Assembly (NCBI GenBank): GCA_015233485.1
Contig: JADFXO010000216.1
Coordinates: forward strand, 1-6,618
Reading direction: 5' to 3'
DNA length: 6,618 nucleotides
Source of the DNA: Nitrospirota bacterium
Lineage (GTDB): Bacteria; Nitrospirota; Thermodesulfovibrionia; Thermodesulfovibrionales; Magnetobacteriaceae
The position numbers and the translations under genes were made by a program. Positions 6,170-6,618 of the stretch are shown piece after piece; the stretch's first letter is position 1; each line of letters starts with the position of its first letter. The notes beneath the pieces are model-generated. The model ran no database searches and was not told where the DNA came from. It saw nothing but the letters and a program-made list of their open reading frames with translations.

Positions 6170-6352
6170 AATATTCCGCGAACCTGAAGCTCACATAATT
6201 TTACAGATGGGTTCGCAAGTGATGGAACATATTGAAAAACAACGGAAAAATTACAATGCTCTTTGATAACATGTTTTTTTATAACCGCTTATTGACAGAT
6301 TCGCGGAAAGTCTCGAATAAGTGGTTAATTTTCAAGAAGTTGTAGAGTTAAA
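6170..6352 (+). promoter_or_regulatory. CRISPR leader
   Basis: This AT-rich, non-coding stretch of 183 bases lies between the cas2 stop and the first repeat. It should hold the array promoter and the signals for spacer integration. A perfect -35 hexamer, TTGACA, lies at 6292-6297, 60 bases before the first repeat. The region 16-18 bases downstream (GAATAA at 6315-6320) is only a poor -10, so the promoter assignment is tentative. TTCCGCGAA at 6174-6182 recurs inverted as TTCGCGGAA at 6300-6308. A longer imperfect inverted repeat lies nearer the array (separate entry). A T7 run occurs at 6273-6279, without a strong stem before it. Confidence 0.75.
6282..6327. repeat. Imperfect 12-bp inverted repeat in the leader
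   Basis: TAACCGCTTATT (6282-6293) is matched in inverse by AATAAGTGGTTA (6316-6327) at 11 of 12 positions, separated by 22 bases and ending 25 bases before repeat 1. The one mismatch would be a G-U pair in RNA. The TTGACA hexamer overlaps the left arm. Such an element could bind a dimeric protein or fold in RNA; its position suits a leader-anchoring motif for Cas1-Cas2 or a control site on array transcription. That role is inference. Confidence 0.55.
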
Positions 6353-6618
6353 GTCGCCCCCCGCGCGGGGGCGTGGATTGAAACATGTCTAAGATTGCAT
6401 ACTCCTACACGTCTGGCTAGTCGCCCCCCCCGCGGGGGCGTGGATTGAAACTCCCAACGACAAATATCTGTGACCATCATTTCCGTCGCCCCCCCCGCGG
6501 GGGCGTGGATTGAAACCGACAGCGCCTATGGCCTAGGTGGGGACATAAATGTCGCCCCCCCCGCGGGGGCGTGGATTGAAACTCGCACAATTTGCCCTAT
6601 CACTCGCATTATGATAAG
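6353..6618 (+). CRISPR. Type I-C CRISPR array, first four repeats; continues past the window
   Basis: Four 32-bp repeats lie at 6353-6384, 6420-6451, 6485-6516 and 6551-6582. They begin GTCGCCCC and end GGCGTGGATTGAAAC. Complete spacers are 6385-6419 (35 bp), 6452-6484 (33 bp) and 6517-6550 (34 bp); a fourth starts at 6583 and reaches the window end (36 bp seen). Each repeat can form a 7-bp hairpin, positions 3-9 (CGCCCCC) with 15-21 (GGGGGCG), and a 5-base loop. The 3' part after the stem, TGGATTGAAAC, matches the 11-base 5' handle left by Cas5c cleavage in type I-C. Repeats 2-4 are identical; repeat 1 has G instead of C at repeat position 11 (base 6363), within the loop. The leader and the ATTGAAAC ends set the transcription direction as +. 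Confidence 0.98.

Noticed and set aside
6250..6262. IHF-like site around TTTGATAA in the leader
   Set aside because: The flanking bases do not fit the consensus spacing, so I cannot support an IHF site.
6273..6279. Rho-independent terminator after cas2
   Set aside because: The T7 run has no stable GC-rich stem directly before it.

Overview
The window is an almost complete bacterial type I-C (Dvulg) CRISPR-Cas locus, read entirely on the + strand. The order is cas5c (5' end outside the window), cas8c with a nested in-frame cas11c start, cas7c, cas4, an inserted toxin-antitoxin module, cas1, cas2, leader, and the start of a CRISPR array that runs off the right edge. The first three genes encode the crRNA-guided surveillance complex; Cas5c is also the expected pre-crRNA processing nuclease of this subtype. 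cas4, cas1 and cas2 are the spacer-acquisition genes. cas3 is not in the window and would be expected just upstream of cas5c.

Layout: 1-635 cas5c; 635-2455 cas8c, sharing one base with cas5c; 2102-2455 nested cas11c; 2496-3512 cas7c; 3517-4206 cas4; 4207-4837 a 631-base break in an otherwise tight operon. That break holds a small antitoxin gene (4324-4530), an overlapping RelE/ParE-type toxin gene broken by a one-base frameshift (4502-4785), and two short protein-like stretches of unknown origin. Then come 4838-5869 cas1, 5879-6169 cas2, 6170-6352 the leader, and 6353-6618 four 32-bp repeats with three complete spacers and one spacer reaching the window end.

The host is a bacterium with coding DNA of moderate G+C that uses AGGAGG-type ribosome binding sites. 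The repeat is much more G+C-rich than the genes. Type I-C loci with very similar repeats occur in many unrelated bacteria, so I do not assign a taxon.

I see no wholly unknown system. The most interesting points are: (1) a visible internal Shine-Dalgarno and ATG in cas8c, fitting separate translation of the small subunit Cas11c; (2) a toxin-antitoxin module placed between cas4 and cas1, splitting the adaptation genes, with the antitoxin intact and the toxin frameshifted; (3) inverted repeats in the leader just before the first repeat; and (4) a leader-proximal repeat that differs from the next three at one loop base.
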